Source: an uncultured Methanomassiliicoccus sp. | Lineage (GTDB): Archaea; Thermoplasmatota; Thermoplasmata; Methanomassiliicoccales; Methanomassiliicoccaceae | Assembly: GCA_905203995.1 (NCBI GenBank) | Contig: CAJKXZ010000015.1 | Location: 1-22,794 of the forward strand | Direction: 5' to 3' | Length of the DNA stretch: 22,794 bases | In this document: positions 22,572 to 22,794 of the stretch, piece by piece | How positions within the stretch are numbered: position 1 is the stretch's first letter | Layout: the number at the start of each line of letters is the position of its first letter | The notes under the pieces: generated by a model | The model's input: the letters and a program-made list of their open reading frames with translations, nothing else | Told to the model about the DNA's origin: nothing | The model's database searches: none | Translations under genes and position numbers: made by a program

Positions 22572-22794
22572 TAAATTCTCCTCCTTTTAAATCAGCCCAG
22601 ACTGTTCCTCTGTTTTTTTCTAAAATATCATTAAAAATTTTTACTAACACTGCCGGCGGTACATCACGGCCTCCGAGTCCGGCGATGTAACTGCCGATTT
22701 CCGATGTTCCTGCGGTGGAACGTACTTCGTTGAACATGGCTCCGCCGTCGCCGAACGTGTAACTTTTATCTAAGACGCCGCACGCCGGTACGCT
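22564..22794 (-). CDS. porA: Pyruvate/2-oxoacid:ferredoxin oxidoreductase alpha subunit, C-terminal end only
   Basis: Only the last 76 residues lie in the window; the 5' part continues beyond the end. Visible are VLDKSYTFGDGGAMFNEVRS and SYIAGLGGRDVPPAVLVKIF, typical of the C-terminal end of PorA, where the domain II/III end reads VLDR...FG...GA and IxGLGGRD. The frame ends at TGA 22564-22566, eight nt into porB. PorG and PorD would be expected upstream. Confidence 0.9.
   Translation of the reverse strand, partial: SVPACGVLDKSYTFGDGGAMFNEVRSTAGTSEIGSYIAGLGGRDVPPAVLVKIFNDILEKNRGTVWADLKGGEFND

Overview
The window is archaeal. It carries a proteasome beta subunit with a Thr1 nucleophile, the termination nuclease aCPSF1/FttA with archaeal KH domains, a UbiA-type prenyltransferase and a geranylgeranyl reductase for ether lipids, an archaeal-type phosphoglycerate mutase, and ferredoxin-dependent 2-oxoacid oxidoreductases. 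The proteasome sequence is Thermoplasma-like (Glu17 instead of Asp17). Together with large surface proteins carrying bacterial-looking modules, this suggests a Thermoplasmatota lineage, perhaps a host-associated Methanomassiliicoccales relative. That placement is inference; there is no rRNA or methanogenesis marker here.

Layout. (1) 1-3881: 3' part of a giant surface beta-helix protein running in from outside the window, after an 11-G run at the very edge. It is followed by back-to-back terminator hairpins. (2) 4014-6630, minus: psmB then fttA, protein turnover and transcription termination in one unit. (3) 6631-7206: mostly non-coding and AT-rich, with an unexplained open frame or structured element at 7023-7217. 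(4) 7207-9972: DUF2085 membrane protein, a divergent ubiA-type DGGGP synthase, and a convergent ferredoxin plus geranylgeranyl reductase pair; this is a membrane lipid locus. (5) 10205-12463, minus: a membrane-anchored exoprotein made of about six copies of a beta domain. (6) 12769-14682: U32 peptidase-family protein. (7) 14742-15974, minus: apgM. (8) 16143-17714: small genes (VOC protein, DUF3795 cysteine-rich protein, a 58-aa zinc ribbon, a small anchored exoprotein). (9) 17852-19284: thiM-thiE, thiamine salvage. (10) 19262-22794, minus: porA (partial)-porB-iorA-iorB, each overlapping or touching the next, for ferredoxin-linked 2-oxoacid and arylpyruvate metabolism.

Signals. Most cytosolic genes that were examined have a Shine-Dalgarno motif of the GGTGAT/GTTGAT type about 4 nt before ATG, and this was used to correct several starts. 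In contrast, the two anchored exoproteins at 12463 and 17325 have a TATA box about 28 nt before ATG and no Shine-Dalgarno, which predicts leaderless transcripts. Hairpins followed by T-rich tracts sit at most 3' ends, several overlapping stop codons. No tRNA, rRNA, CRISPR array, insertion sequence or complete novel defence system was seen.
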